This document shows, piece after piece, positions 8,461 to 17,558 of a stretch of 64,000 bases of DNA. Each line of letters opens with the position of its first letter. Positions within the stretch are counted from its first letter, which is position 1. Source of the stretch: Ignavibacteriota bacterium (GTDB lineage: Bacteria > Bacteroidota > Ignavibacteria > SZUA-365); contig JACRFB010000072.1 in the NCBI GenBank assembly GCA_016218045.1, positions 156,567 to 220,566 of the forward strand. Reading direction: 5' to 3'. The notes beneath the pieces were generated by a model that did not search any database, had not been told where the DNA came from, and worked only from the letters and a program-made list of their open reading frames with translations. Made by a program: the position numbers and the translations under genes.

Positions 8461-8596
8461 CTCCTGTCTCCTTCCTCCTGTCTCCTCACACACTCAGCTC
8501 AGATCGTGCTACCCATCTACCAACTACCCATCTTCCAACTACCATCTACCATCTACCAACTACCATCTACCACCTACCACCTACCATCTACCATCA
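8461..8596. repeat. 7-nt arrays (CTCCTGT, then CTACCAT/CTACCAA)
   Basis: A short CTCCTGT array (8461-8487) is followed by about eleven copies of CTACCAT/CTACCAA/CTACCAC (8510-8596). The array runs into the stop codon of the PaaN-like gene, whose TGA is read out of the last repeat (CCATCATA). On the coding strand the repeat reads GGTAGAT. Confidence 0.85.
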
Positions 8597-10258
8597 TAAC
8601 GGGATACGCGTCGTGGCGATGTAGAAACGTCGAGCCACGAAGGCGACATCGGTCAGACTCGCATTGCCCGCCGGATTGCCGCCGGAGACGTGGAAGTCGC
8701 TGAAGGTGGCGGACTGGTTGACCCAGATCGGACCCGTGAGATTGAATGAGACGGGCGCGCCTGCAAAGGCCATTTCGTCGGCGATGTGCGCGCGCACATC
8801 CGCATCGGTACAGTACGCGGCAAAGGTGATGGCGCCCAGCTCGCGGGCTGCCGAGGCCGCCAGCGCCAGCCCGTGTGCCGTATCGTCGACGGGCACGATA
8901 CACACGATGGGACCAAACAGTTCGCGGCGGTACACATCCGCTCTCTCGGCGGGCACTTCCAGCACAAGCGGCGAGAGTGAACGGGCGGCATCAAAACCCG
9001 CATGGACGACGGGCGCCGCAGCGCGGAGCAAGCTGCACCCCGTGTCGGACATCGAATCCACGCGCTCCACAGTCGCGGGATTCTGGATTGCTCCCAATGT
9101 GCCGGGACCCATCTTCTCGTTACCCACGAGCGCCTCGAGTTTCGCGACAAAACGGCTGCACACGTCAGAATAACCGACGAGTGAATCCTTTTCTCTGACC
9201 CCGTTTTTGGGGATGAAAATGTTCTGCGGTGTGGTGCACATCTGTCCGCTGTACAACGACACGCTGAAGGCGAGATTGTCGAGCGCGGCATCAAGATCGT
9301 CGACACTGTCGAGCAGAACGGAATTTACACCGGCCTTTTCCGTAAAGACGATCTTGTCGGGGATGCGTTCGAGCTGTTCACCAAACGCCGAGTTGCCTGT
9401 GTAGTCGATCAGGCGCACCGACGGATGCTGGGCGAGCTGCAGCGCGATCGGCGTGTCGCCGTCGACGGCCAACTGTATCACGTCGGGATCGATGGTATTG
9501 TCGCGCAGCGCAGCGCGGATATCTGCCACGGCGACCGCTATCGGCAGAACAGCACCCGGATGCGGTTTCACGATCACCGGATTCCCGCATACAAGATTTG
9601 CAAAGATCGCGGGGAAGCTGTTCCAGATCGGAAAGGTCGAGCATCCGATGACCAGCGCCGGACCGCGACCCACCGCGCGGAATGTTTTCTGCAGCCGCAC
9701 GCTCATCTTGCCCATGGGTTTTTCCCATTCCGTCGAATCCGCAAATCTCGTCTGCTCGTGCAGCCCGAGAGCCAGCGCCTCGAGCGCGCGGTCGTATGCG
9801 TGCGGTCCGGAGGCCTGAAACGCCATGATGAAACCCTGTCCGGTTGTGTGCATGGTCGCATAGCCGATTTCGAAGAAATGCCGCGACGAGCGGACAAGGG
9901 CCTCCATCAGCAAACCTGCGCGCTCACGCGGCAGCAGCCGCGCCCAGGGACGAAAAACCGCCGACGCGCGCTCCACGTACGCTTCAGTTGGAAGAACCGG
10001 ATACTGCACGTTTAAGGGAAAACCGTAGGGCGACATCTCTGAACCCGCCCATGACGCGGCATCCTGCTTCAAATCCTCGAAGCGGGCATTCAGACGCGCC
10101 TTGAACTGCGCCTCGCCATCGGCTTGTGCTGTCTCGCCGTATATCTTCCCGCTGGGCGGCTCCGGCCACTGTGCATGAAACACTCGCGAATGGATCGCCG
10201 CCGTTGCAGTTTCTATCGCAGAGCGGTGGGTCTCAAACAAAGATTGCAGGTCTGACAT
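8594..10258 (-). CDS. paaN: PaaN-type aldehyde dehydrogenase superfamily protein
   Basis: A 554-residue member of the aldehyde dehydrogenase fold matching the long PaaN subgroup. It shows N-terminal HAQWPEPPSGKIYGETA, the Rossmann region VIGCSTFPIWNSFPAIFANLVCGNPVIVKPHP, and the catalytic-Cys segment SGQMCTTPQNIF near residue 340. PaaN is annotated in phenylacetate catabolism, but no other paa gene is visible here, so the pathway role is an inference from the family only. ATG at 10258. The 3' end merges with a GGTAGAT repeat array. Confidence 0.75.
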   Translation of the reverse strand: MSDLQSLFETHRSAIETATAAIHSRVFHAQWPEPPSGKIYGETAQADGEAQFKARLNARFEDLKQDAASWAGSEMSPYGFPLNVQYPVLPTEAYVERASAVFRPWARLLPRERAGLLMEALVRSSRHFFEIGYATMHTTGQGFIMAFQASGPHAYDRALEALALGLHEQTRFADSTEWEKPMGKMSVRLQKTFRAVGRGPALVIGCSTFPIWNSFPAIFANLVCGNPVIVKPHPGAVLPIAVAVADIRAALRDNTIDPDVIQLAVDGDTPIALQLAQHPSVRLIDYTGNSAFGEQLERIPDKIVFTEKAGVNSVLLDSVDDLDAALDNLAFSVSLYSGQMCTTPQNIFIPKNGVREKDSLVGYSDVCSRFVAKLEALVGNEKMGPGTLGAIQNPATVERVDSMSDTGCSLLRAAAPVVHAGFDAARSLSPLVLEVPAERADVYRRELFGPIVCIVPVDDTAHGLALAASAARELGAITFAAYCTDADVRAHIADEMAFAGAPVSFNLTGPIWVNQSATFSDFHVSGGNPAGNASLTDVAFVARRFYIATTRIPL

Positions 10259-10482
10259 TCGTGTGGCCCTGGTTTCACCGCCTCTCGACGGTTGGAAAAG
10301 TGAAGGAAAATGGCATGTGAAATGTGGAAGGTGGAAAGTAGAAAAAAGTCTGGAATCCGGATAGCCGTAAAAAGATGAAAGTCGAAGGGAGAAGAATCAC
10401 ATCTGGAACTTGAACACGCGTAACGTATGAATAGATTCCAATGAGTCTGATCCTCCCGCGTTCAGCACCACACGTTCAAGCC

Positions 10483-10541
10483 CCACTCCCAGTTCCTTGC
10501 TCCTGCTTCCTCGTTCCTTGTTCCTAGCTCCTCGCTCCTCC
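10483..10541. repeat. Degenerate 7-8-nt array (TTCCTTG/CTCCTCG)
   Basis: Degenerate TTCCTTGCTCC-type words upstream of the POT transporter. The divergent 10259-10594 interval also has poorly conserved GGAAGTAGAAA-type words at 10315-10400. It must contain the promoters of both flanking genes, but no confident box is seen. Confidence 0.5.
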
Positions 10542-10594
10542 ATACGCTATATTCCTCACTTTCATCCCTCCCTGGACCACCCCGGAGCACACAC

Positions 10595-11986
10595 ATGAGT
10601 ACGATCACCGAAACGAAGCCCGCACCGTTTCCCTCAACATTCTGGACGGCAAATCTCACCGAATTATTCGAGAGGGGCGCGTACTACGCAATGGCGAGTT
10701 TTGTGGTGCTCTACCTCGGCCAGCTCGGCCTCGGGAAATACTGGCCGAGTACACTCAACAGCGTATTGTGGACGCTTGTGTACTTCCTGCCGATTCTCTC
10801 CGGCACCATCGCAGACATCGTCGGCTTCAAGCGTTCGCTGCTTGTCGCCTTTGTGCTCCTCGCCATCGGATATTTCCTCATGGGTTACCCGGTCTGGATG
10901 GGCGGACAGACGTTATCTCAGACGATCAGCGACACGGTGAACGCCGGAGCCGGTGTTGTGGTACCCGTCATGATCGGCATACTGCTTATCGGCATGGGCG
11001 GTTCGGTGATCAAACCCTGCATCTCGGGGACCGTGCAGAAAACCGCGATGGGCCGCGCCACACTCGCCTTCGGTATCTTTTACATGGTGATCAACATCGG
11101 CTCGCTATTTGGGCGCGGCATCAGCTACTATGTGCGCACAAATCTCGATCTGAGTTTCATCTTCGCGGTGTCGGCCGGATGTTCCATCCTGGCATTCTTC
11201 ACCGTGCTTTTCATCTACAAGGATCCCGATTCGCTGCCCGGTGTCACAAAGGTCGAAAAACCGCGTCGCAGCTTAGGCCGCATCCTGCTCGACATGGTGC
11301 TTGTGATCAAGAACGTGCGCTTCGCGCTGTTCCTTCTTGTGTCCAGCGGTTTCTTCTTCCTCTATTCCCAGGTCTACAACGTTCTGCCCCTGTATCTGAA
11401 AAAAGTGGTGGAGACCGGACCGCCGGTGGACATATACACCATGGCGAATCCCTTTGTCATTGTGTTCTTCCAGCTTCTGATCACCAAGATCTTCGGAAAG
11501 ATGAAGCCGATCCGTTCCATCATCGTGGGTATCGTGATCATCGGCGTCTCGATGTTGATCAACCTCTACCCGATCTACGCGGGCGGCGGCGTGCGTATGC
11601 AGGTGCTGGATCTGCTCCCCATCGGCTCGGCCTTCATCGTGCTCACAGTGGCGCTCATCGCCTTCGGCGAACTTTTCACGTCGGCGCGCACCTACGAATA
11701 CATTGGCGCATTGGCGCCGAAAGGACAGGAAGGCCTCTTCCTTGGCTATGCGAATCTGCCGATGGCCATCGGCGCCCTTGTGGGCGGACCCGCGGGCGCG
11801 GTGATCTTCAACGAAATCATGTGTCATAACGCCGTGACACTCGAGAGCGGACTGCTGGAACTCGATCCGGCATGGAATGCCGCGGGCTGGCTTATACTCA
11901 TGGCCATCGGCCTGGTGTCGGCGCTCAGCATGTGGCTGTACAACCGCTGGCTGCAGAAACTCGAGCGCGCGGAGGCGGCGCAGTAA
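10595..11986 (+). CDS. Proton-dependent oligopeptide transporter (POT/PTR family MFS)
   Basis: A 463-residue inner-membrane protein with about twelve or more hydrophobic segments. The POT signature ExxER is at residues 23-27 (ELFERGAYYAMAS). LVYFLPILSGTIADIVGFKRSL follows, matching the conserved helix 2-3 loop of the family. POT proteins couple uptake of di- and tripeptides to proton entry. An ATG at 10595 follows CCCCGGAGCACACAC, a good ribosome-binding site. The protein ends cleanly at TAA and is followed by a 160-bp gap to the next gene. Confidence 0.85.
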   Translation: MSTITETKPAPFPSTFWTANLTELFERGAYYAMASFVVLYLGQLGLGKYWPSTLNSVLWTLVYFLPILSGTIADIVGFKRSLLVAFVLLAIGYFLMGYPVWMGGQTLSQTISDTVNAGAGVVVPVMIGILLIGMGGSVIKPCISGTVQKTAMGRATLAFGIFYMVINIGSLFGRGISYYVRTNLDLSFIFAVSAGCSILAFFTVLFIYKDPDSLPGVTKVEKPRRSLGRILLDMVLVIKNVRFALFLLVSSGFFFLYSQVYNVLPLYLKKVVETGPPVDIYTMANPFVIVFFQLLITKIFGKMKPIRSIIVGIVIIGVSMLINLYPIYAGGGVRMQVLDLLPIGSAFIVLTVALIAFGELFTSARTYEYIGALAPKGQEGLFLGYANLPMAIGALVGGPAGAVIFNEIMCHNAVTLESGLLELDPAWNAAGWLILMAIGLVSALSMWLYNRWLQKLERAEAAQ

Positions 11987-12147
11987 CCGAAGACCCGCCG
12001 TCGCCCGGCATGCGGATGACCGGGCATCGGGATGCTTGCTTCCTTTTCCGGGAATGTTATATTAGGACCGTCTTACTCCCAATTAACATTCTTGTGCCGC
12101 GGCAGCTCTGCCGCAGCGCATTCCCATACACCCAGAAGAGGTCACAC

Positions 12148-13452
12148 ATGGATACACGTCATAGATTGTTCGCGACGGCACTCGTTGCGGGCCTTGTTTG
12201 TGTTGTCGGTTTGGGTATGCCGCAGGGCGCCTTGGCGCAATGCGGCGAGCTGATCACCAATGGAGATTTTGAAGCCGGGAACAGCGGTTTCGCATCACAA
12301 TACGTGTATCTGCCCGGCAATCTCTACCCCGAGGGTGTCTTCGACGTCGCAGTGAATCATAATCTTTCGCATGCATGTTTCGGCGGAACGGACCATACCA
12401 GCGGAACGGGCAAGTCGATGGCCGTGAACGGCTCGGTTACCGCCGGTAAAATCGTCTGGTCGCAGACCGTCTTGGTGCTGCCGGGCACAAACTACGCACT
12501 CTCCGCGTGGGTAACCTCGCACTGTGGAGCGTTCAGCCGCGCCGTGCTTCGTTTTACTGTGAACGGCGTGCAGGTGGGAGGCAATCATTGGGCGCCGGCA
12601 ACGGCGTTTGAATGGAACAACTTCTCCGCCACGTGGAATTCCGGCGCAGCCACGAGCGCGGTGATAGAGATAATCGATCTAAACACCGCTCCCGGCGGCA
12701 ACGACTTCGGTCTCGACGACATCTCCTTCATGAAGATCGACGAGACGGAACCGGTGATTACTCCGGCTCCCGCCGCGACTATGTGGCCCCCGAATCACAC
12801 GTATCACACCTTCACGCTGGCCCAGTTGCTCAGCTCCGTCACGGATGATTGTGACACCAATCCCGAGGTTGTCATCACATCGGTTTCGAGCGACGAGCCC
12901 GAAGATGCGCAGGGCGGCGGCGACGGCAACACCGTCGACGACATCGTGATCGCCGCCGACTGCCAGTCGGTGGACCTGCGCGCCGAGCGCAAGGGCAACG
13001 GCAACGGCCGCGTGTACACGATTCACATTCTCGCGAAGGACTACAGCAACAACTGGACGCAGGCCACCTGCACCGTCACTGTTCCGCACAATATGAACAG
13101 CACTCCCGTCGACGACGGTGCCGCCGCGGGATATACGGAATACGGCCCGTGCGCGCTCGGGAAAGCGTCCGCCGGTGATGTATCGACCGCGGGATTTGAC
13201 CTCGAGCCCAATTACCCGAACCCCTTCAACCCCAGCACCACATTGAGCTACACGTTGCCGGTGGACGCTTCGGTGACACTGCGCGTCTATGACTATGCCG
13301 GCAATGTCATGGCGACGGTGGTTGATGGTTTCCACACGGCGGGCAACCACCGCGTCAGTTTCAACGCCTCCGATCTGCCGAGCGGCATGTATCTGTACCG
13401 CCTCGAAGCCGACGGCGTGGTATTGCAGCGCGCGATGCAGTTGGTGAAGTAG
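12148..13452 (+). CDS. Secreted surface protein with CBM-like and HYR-like domains and type IX sorting domain
   Basis: A 434-residue exported protein with signal peptide MDTRHRLFATALVAGLVCVV...ALAQ. Residues ~33-190 form a beta-sandwich resembling carbohydrate-binding domains (ELITNGDFEAGNSGFAS, FGLDDISFMKI). Residues ~195-320 resemble a HYR-like domain with Cys pairs (DDCDTNPEV, ATCTVTVP). The tail LEPNYPNPFNPSTTLSYTLP...LPSGMYLYRLEADG is a classic type IX secretion sorting domain, cleaved and anchored at the surface in studied relatives. The start at 12148 has AGAAGAGG upstream. A small hairpin (GCGGCAG/CTGCCGC) lies in the leader at about 12100. Confidence 0.85.
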   Translation: MDTRHRLFATALVAGLVCVVGLGMPQGALAQCGELITNGDFEAGNSGFASQYVYLPGNLYPEGVFDVAVNHNLSHACFGGTDHTSGTGKSMAVNGSVTAGKIVWSQTVLVLPGTNYALSAWVTSHCGAFSRAVLRFTVNGVQVGGNHWAPATAFEWNNFSATWNSGAATSAVIEIIDLNTAPGGNDFGLDDISFMKIDETEPVITPAPAATMWPPNHTYHTFTLAQLLSSVTDDCDTNPEVVITSVSSDEPEDAQGGGDGNTVDDIVIAADCQSVDLRAERKGNGNGRVYTIHILAKDYSNNWTQATCTVTVPHNMNSTPVDDGAAAGYTEYGPCALGKASAGDVSTAGFDLEPNYPNPFNPSTTLSYTLPVDASVTLRVYDYAGNVMATVVDGFHTAGNHRVSFNASDLPSGMYLYRLEADGVVLQRAMQLVK

Positions 13453-13484
13453 TCCGTCACGACAGGTCGTAGGATCGGCGAAAT

Positions 13485-13551
13485 GGAGTATCGGAGTTGC
13501 GGAGCATCACGGCAGCATGAATGTTGATGAGTTCCGCACTCCGGCACTCCG
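13485..13551. repeat. Inverted 8-nt words between convergent genes
   Basis: Three 8-nt words (GGAGTATC, GGAGTTGC, GGAGCATC) at 13485-13508 face CCGCACTCCGGCACTCCG at 13533-13551. The two can pair between the convergent surface-protein and photolyase genes, which is a likely two-way termination region without a T run. Confidence 0.5.
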
Positions 13552-13576
13552 TTTCACCGGTACACCTGTACCCCCG

Positions 13577-15013
13577 TCACTCCGGTGTGCGCGTAAAGAG
13601 CGCGATGGCGCGTTCGCGCTGTATTGAGTGGTCGACAACGGGATGCGGGTAGTCCTGTCCGAGAATACATCCCGCGGAATGCTGTTCGAAAATATCGGCC
13701 TCGTGAGGCCAGTGAATACGTGTGTTCGGGAAACCGCGGAGTTCAGGCACGTGTTTGCGGATAAATTCTCCGTCGGGATCGAACTTTCGCGATTGCAGCA
13801 CCGGATGAAAAACGCGGAAATAGGGCTGGGCATCGACACCGGTGGAAGCGCTCCATTGCCAGCCCCCGTTGTTGGCCGCGAGATCGAAATCCACGAGGTA
13901 ACGCGCAAAATACTGTTCTCCTCTGCGCCAGTCGACGAGGAGATCCTTCGTCAGGAACATGGCAACCACCATTCGTAGGCGATTGTGCATCCACCCCGTC
14001 GCGGCGAAGTGGCGCATTGCCGCATCAACCAGGGGAAAGCCGGTGCGTCCTGCTTTCCAAACTTCAAAATTTGTATCCGTGCCCGGCCACACGATACCAT
14101 TGTACTCGTGTTTGAAGGCCGAGTTCGTCACGTGCGGGAATTGGTCCAGGATCATCTGGTAGAATTCGCGCCAGATGAGTTCCGAGGTCCACGTCTCGGC
14201 GCCCGGACCATTACGCGCCATCGCGGCACGAAAAAGTGCGCGCACCGATATGGTTCCGAAACGCAGATGCACCGAGAGCCGCGACGTGGTGTCCCGCGCT
14301 GGAAAATCGCGAGAATCGCGATAGCCGTCGATACGCGCGAGGAAGGAATCCAGACTCTTCCGCGCCGCGTCCATCCCAGCGGCGGGCACATGATCCGCTT
14401 CGGTGAAACCGATGTTGTGCAGCTCCCACGGCTGCAGCAGGTGACGGATGTGTCCGGCATCGATAAAGCGACGTGGATCCGCGTCTTCCTCTCGCAATGG
14501 ATGTAGTCCCAAGGCGCTCTGCTCCGCGTACTGCCTCAGCCACGCCCGTTTATACGGCGTAAACACGCGGTACGGATTGCCGTCCAGTGTACGGACGTCC
14601 AGTCCTTCAAACACGACCTGATCCGCAAAGGTTGTGAGCTGTCGTCCATCGTCGGCGAGCCGGTTTGCGACGTTTGCATCACGCCGCTTTGCGGCGGGTT
14701 CATAATCGCGGTTGGTGTACACGGCGTCCGCGTCAAGGTCGCGCGCGAGCTGCGGGATGAGGTCCGCCGGATCGCCGTGGCGCACAAGCAGCGCGGATCC
14801 ATGTTTCTGCAGCGCGGCATCGACTTCGCGCAGCGAGCGGTGAATAAACGTGACCCGTCGATCATCGCCGTCCTGAAGTGCGCCAAGAATGCCCGTGTCG
14901 AAAACAAACACCGGCATAACCTCCGCCGCGTCCGCGCATGCCCGTGCCAGCGCCGTATTATCCTGCAGCCGCAGATCACGCCGCAGCCACACCAATACAC
15001 GTCGATGATTCAC
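13577..15013 (-). CDS. phr: Deoxyribodipyrimidine photolyase (cryptochrome/photolyase family)
   Basis: A 478-residue light-dependent repair enzyme for UV pyrimidine dimers. The N-terminal antenna domain opens with RVLVWLRRDLRLQDN. The C-terminal FAD domain shows TGFPLVDAAMRHFAATGWMHNR, KDLLVDWRRGEQYF and DFDLAANNGGWQWSASTG, with the Trp and Asn residues that contact FAD and the lesion. I place the start at a GTG (15013) because GAGAAGGAG lies about ten bases upstream and the first conserved strand begins at residue 5. The upstream in-frame extension is unconserved in look. Confidence 0.9.
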   Translation of the reverse strand: MNHRRVLVWLRRDLRLQDNTALARACADAAEVMPVFVFDTGILGALQDGDDRRVTFIHRSLREVDAALQKHGSALLVRHGDPADLIPQLARDLDADAVYTNRDYEPAAKRRDANVANRLADDGRQLTTFADQVVFEGLDVRTLDGNPYRVFTPYKRAWLRQYAEQSALGLHPLREEDADPRRFIDAGHIRHLLQPWELHNIGFTEADHVPAAGMDAARKSLDSFLARIDGYRDSRDFPARDTTSRLSVHLRFGTISVRALFRAAMARNGPGAETWTSELIWREFYQMILDQFPHVTNSAFKHEYNGIVWPGTDTNFEVWKAGRTGFPLVDAAMRHFAATGWMHNRLRMVVAMFLTKDLLVDWRRGEQYFARYLVDFDLAANNGGWQWSASTGVDAQPYFRVFHPVLQSRKFDPDGEFIRKHVPELRGFPNTRIHWPHEADIFEQHSAGCILGQDYPHPVVDHSIQRERAIALFTRTPE

Positions 15014-15111
15014 GATGCCCGGCTCCTTCTCGATGTTAATTCTTGTATGACGATTTTCCGTAACACAGTGGCGAAGCAACACAGGAGAAAAATCTCGTGT
15101 GTGTGCTGCTG

Positions 15112-15272
<161 letters not shown>

Positions 15273-15312
15273 CCGCATAACTCCACAACATCCACAGAAA
15301 GACGCAACGGCC

Positions 15313-16020
15313 ATGGCAAAGACGATCAACCCCTTCGATCTGCACGATGCACCACCCTTTGCGGGATTTCCGGAAGACGCCTTGAAGTTCTTCCGGCAGC
15401 TCAAGAAAAACAACACGCGCGAGTGGTTCGCGGAGAACAAGGAGCGGTTCGAGAGTTCGGTGAAGGAGCCGATGGAATCGCTGCTTTCGACGCTGGCCGA
15501 GGGCGTCCGTTCCATCGATCCGGCCATCGTGATCGATCCGAAGAAATCTCTGTATAGGATCTATCGCGACACGCGATTCAGCAAGGACAAGACGCCGTAC
15601 AAGCTCTGGATCGCCGCGTCGTTTACTCATGCGGGGAAAAACAAAACAAACGATCCCGGCTTTTACTTCCACGTCAGTGCCGATGAAGTGGGCATTGGCG
15701 GCGGCCTGTACATGCCGATGCCGGATCAGTTGCGGCGGCTCCGCGCGGTGCTCGATACCCGTGCGCGCGAACTGCGCGCAATACTGGCGGAGAAAACCTT
15801 CCGCGCGCGTTTCGGCGAGTTACAGGGCGAGACACTGTCGCGCGTCCCGCAGGGCTACGACAAGGAACACCCTGACGCGGATCTACTGAAGATGAAACAA
15901 TTCTTCTGCTGGGCCTCCCTTGATGCCAGGAGCGCATGCAGTGCGGATCTGCCCGACCTGCTGTTACAACACATCGCGGCGATGCATCCCTTGGTGCGCT
16001 GGCTGCTCGCACACGCCTGA
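15313..16020 (+). CDS. DUF2461 family protein
   Basis: A 235-residue cytosolic protein matching the DUF2461/TIGR02453 family. It has the opening [29 protein letters not shown], the core [18 protein letters not shown] and the glycine-rich [14 protein letters not shown]. Family function is unknown. The ATG at 15313 is chosen because the upstream frame is repeat DNA (Phe/Ser/Thr runs). The family start is normally close to this Met. Spacing to the repeat array is 40 bases. Confidence 0.85.
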   Translation: MAKTINPFDLHDAPPFAGFPEDALKFFRQLKKNNTREWFAENKERFESSVKEPMESLLSTLAEGVRSIDPAIVIDPKKSLYRIYRDTRFSKDKTPYKLWIAASFTHAGKNKTNDPGFYFHVSADEVGIGGGLYMPMPDQLRRLRAVLDTRARELRAILAEKTFRARFGELQGETLSRVPQGYDKEHPDADLLKMKQFFCWASLDARSACSADLPDLLLQHIAAMHPLVRWLLAHA

Positions 16021-16131
16021 CGCGGAAGCGGAGTGCCCGGCCGGGAAAGAAAGGGGACGGGCACGCTTGGCATGCCCGCCAGTATCGAGGAGGCGGGTAC
16101 CGACAGGGTCGGTCGTGAAGCGAGGAGGGTG

Positions 16132-16173
16132 GCCTGTGGCAGACAGGCGCGGGTCACCGCCAGGGAGGCGGTG
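16132..16173. terminator. Two hairpins between convergent genes
   Basis: GCCTGT/ACAGGC (16132-16148) and CACCGCC/GGCGGTG (16155-16173) stems lie between the DUF2461 gene and the receiver gene. There is no T run, so termination is only plausible. The rest of 16021-16175 is G-rich with no gene. Confidence 0.35.
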
Positions 16174-16175
16174 TG

Positions 16176-16580
16176 TCAGAGGCGGGCCGCAGGCAGGCCG
16201 GGGGCAAGCATGCGGCGGATTGCAGGAATGAGATCGGAATAGACCCTGTCCTTGCGGAGGAATCCGTCTGCGCCCGATGCGATCGCATCACGCGCGTATT
16301 GGGGATTCTCGTGTATGGTCAGGATCAGTATCGGGATAAGCGGATGCATCGCCTTAATCTGGCGCGCGGCGTCGATGCCGTTCATGCCGGGCAGGGACAC
16401 ATCCATGATAACAAGGTCGGGCGCATTGACGGGAAGAACCTCGAAGAGTTCCTCCGCCGAGGCATATCCACGGCAGCTCCCCACGCTGAATTCAACACGA
16501 AGCCAGTCGAGTATAGTCTGACGAACAATGGGATGATCGTCAACGAGGTATATAAGCGGCCTGCTGATATTCATGGACAT
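16176..16580 (-). CDS. Stand-alone receiver of NarL type, lacking the DNA-binding domain
   Basis: A 134-residue response-regulator receiver. It has the acidic pair VDDH, the phospho-acceptor Asp in LVIMDVSLPGMNG, the Thr in ILTIHEN and the Lys in GFLRKD. The sequence style (DDHPIVRQ, ADGFLRKD) is that of NarL/FixJ regulators. It nevertheless stops after the receiver helix, with no LuxR helix-turn-helix in any downstream frame. ATG at 16580 (MSMNIS). Two earlier ATGs at 16613/16610 overlap the upstream gene stop as ATGATG, so the pair is probably translationally coupled. Confidence 0.75.
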   Translation of the reverse strand: MSMNISRPLIYLVDDHPIVRQTILDWLRVEFSVGSCRGYASAEELFEVLPVNAPDLVIMDVSLPGMNGIDAARQIKAMHPLIPILILTIHENPQYARDAIASGADGFLRKDRVYSDLIPAIRRMLAPGLPAARL

Positions 16581-16609
16581 CGTCCTGCGCTCGGGTACCG
16601 CGAGAGGCA

Positions 16610-17083
16610 TCATGTGGGATTCTCCGAATGCGAGACGGCATCGATATGGCGACGCAGAAGTTGACGGAGTTCCACGATATGAAAGGGTTTTGTGACGTAA
16701 TCGTCGCACCCTGCGGCGATACAGCTCGCGCCCTGCGCCTTGAAGGCGTGTGCGGTCAGGGCGATGATCGGGAGCCGCTGCTGCGGCCAGCGATGCCGGA
16801 TACGGCGTGTCAGTTCCAGACCCGATTCGCTCTCGTGCAACATCATGTCCATCAACACAAGATCAACCTGGCTGTTTTCCAGAATGTCCATGGCCTCACG
16901 GGCGGATTTCGCGGTGAGCACACAATATTCGTTTCGAAGAATATCCTTCATCATCTGCTGGGTTTCGAAATCGTCTTCCACGACGAGTATCGATTGATGC
17001 GGTACGTTTGCCGCGCCATGTTTTACCACACCGTTTCCATTGTTTCTGATATTCAGGTGCGTGCCGTTCATCGAAGTGCTCAT
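16610..17083 (-). CDS. CheY-like receiver protein
   Basis: A 157-residue receiver with a short N-terminal extension (MSTSMNGTHLNIRNNG). The conserved residues are all present: VVEDD, the phospho-acceptor Asp in LVLMDMMLHES, the Thr in ALTAHAF and the Lys in YVTKPF. The domain resembles those of hybrid kinases, here encoded alone. ATG at 17083 with AAGAGG about eight bases upstream. It heads a two-gene unit with the next receiver and has a leader of about 340 nt that starts at a promoter block shared with the kinase gene at 19626. Confidence 0.8.
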   Translation of the reverse strand: MSTSMNGTHLNIRNNGNGVVKHGAANVPHQSILVVEDDFETQQMMKDILRNEYCVLTAKSAREAMDILENSQVDLVLMDMMLHESESGLELTRRIRHRWPQQRLPIIALTAHAFKAQGASCIAAGCDDYVTKPFHIVELRQLLRRHIDAVSHSENPT

Positions 17084-17161
17084 CAAAAAACCTCTTGGCT
17101 CACGCAGGCAGTTGCGTGTTTCATATATGTTCTGTGGTCTGGCTGCAGAATTCTTGGTGCG

Positions 17162-17250
17162 AATGAGGACCGCCTTTTGCGCCCCGGGTCTGCGGACATG
17201 CGTGATCGCCGCGTGAACCATGCCCGCTTCCGGAAAAAGCGGTCCTCATT
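17162..17250 (-). other. Long inverted repeat in the leader of the receiver operon
   Basis: Perfect 12-nt arms AATGAGGACCGC (17162-17173) and GCGGTCCTCATT (17239-17250) flank a 65-nt loop. The element lies about 80 nt upstream of the receiver gene start and inside its predicted transcript. It could form a large stem-loop or a regulator-binding pair. Confidence 0.6.
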
Positions 17251-17429
17251 ATGTGCACCAAATCACCATCACTGGGTGCAGTCGGCAGATTTCAATCAAA
17301 GGGCGGGGAGAACATCACGCCGGGACGCGAAACCCGCCTCTGATCGATTGCTCTTTTCATGTGAATCGTGCCGCTCATGTTCATCTTCGACAATCCTGAA
17401 GATCCTGTCGTGTCATGCATACTGCTGAT

Positions 17430-17476
17430 GCAATACTACGCAGACCGGTTGCCGCGTGTTGTCAGGAAATCTTGAC
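17430..17476 (-). promoter_or_regulatory. Shared promoter/operator block, copy 1
   Basis: On the minus strand, the imperfect palindrome GTCAAGATTTCCTGAC (17476-17461) is followed 31 nt later, start to start, by GTAGTATTGC (17439-17430). The latter contains TAgtATTG, close to the TAnnTTTG -7 element of Bacteroidetes-type promoters. The same arrangement occurs at 19684-19730. It would drive the two receiver genes through a ~340-nt leader. Confidence 0.6.
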
Positions 17477-17558
17477 AGATGAACGGTGCACGATTCGACA
17501 TCCAACCCGTCCTGGGACACATCCGGCGCACCCTTCGCCTGATTGCCCCGTCCCGCCC

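Noticed and set aside
8239..8493. Pro/Arg/Leu/Ser octapeptide-repeat frames over the GGGACAGC array
   Set aside because: 8-nt words without stops read open by arithmetic. No ribosome-binding site is present, and the same peptide appears at every array of this family.
17292..17384. A 30-codon leader peptide in the receiver-operon leader
   Set aside because: It has only a weak AGGA at poor spacing and no regulatory residue run. It is not distinguishable from chance.
17430..17476. Sigma-54 promoter reading of the TTGC box
   Set aside because: There is no GG at the -24 position at the required 10-nt spacing in either copy.
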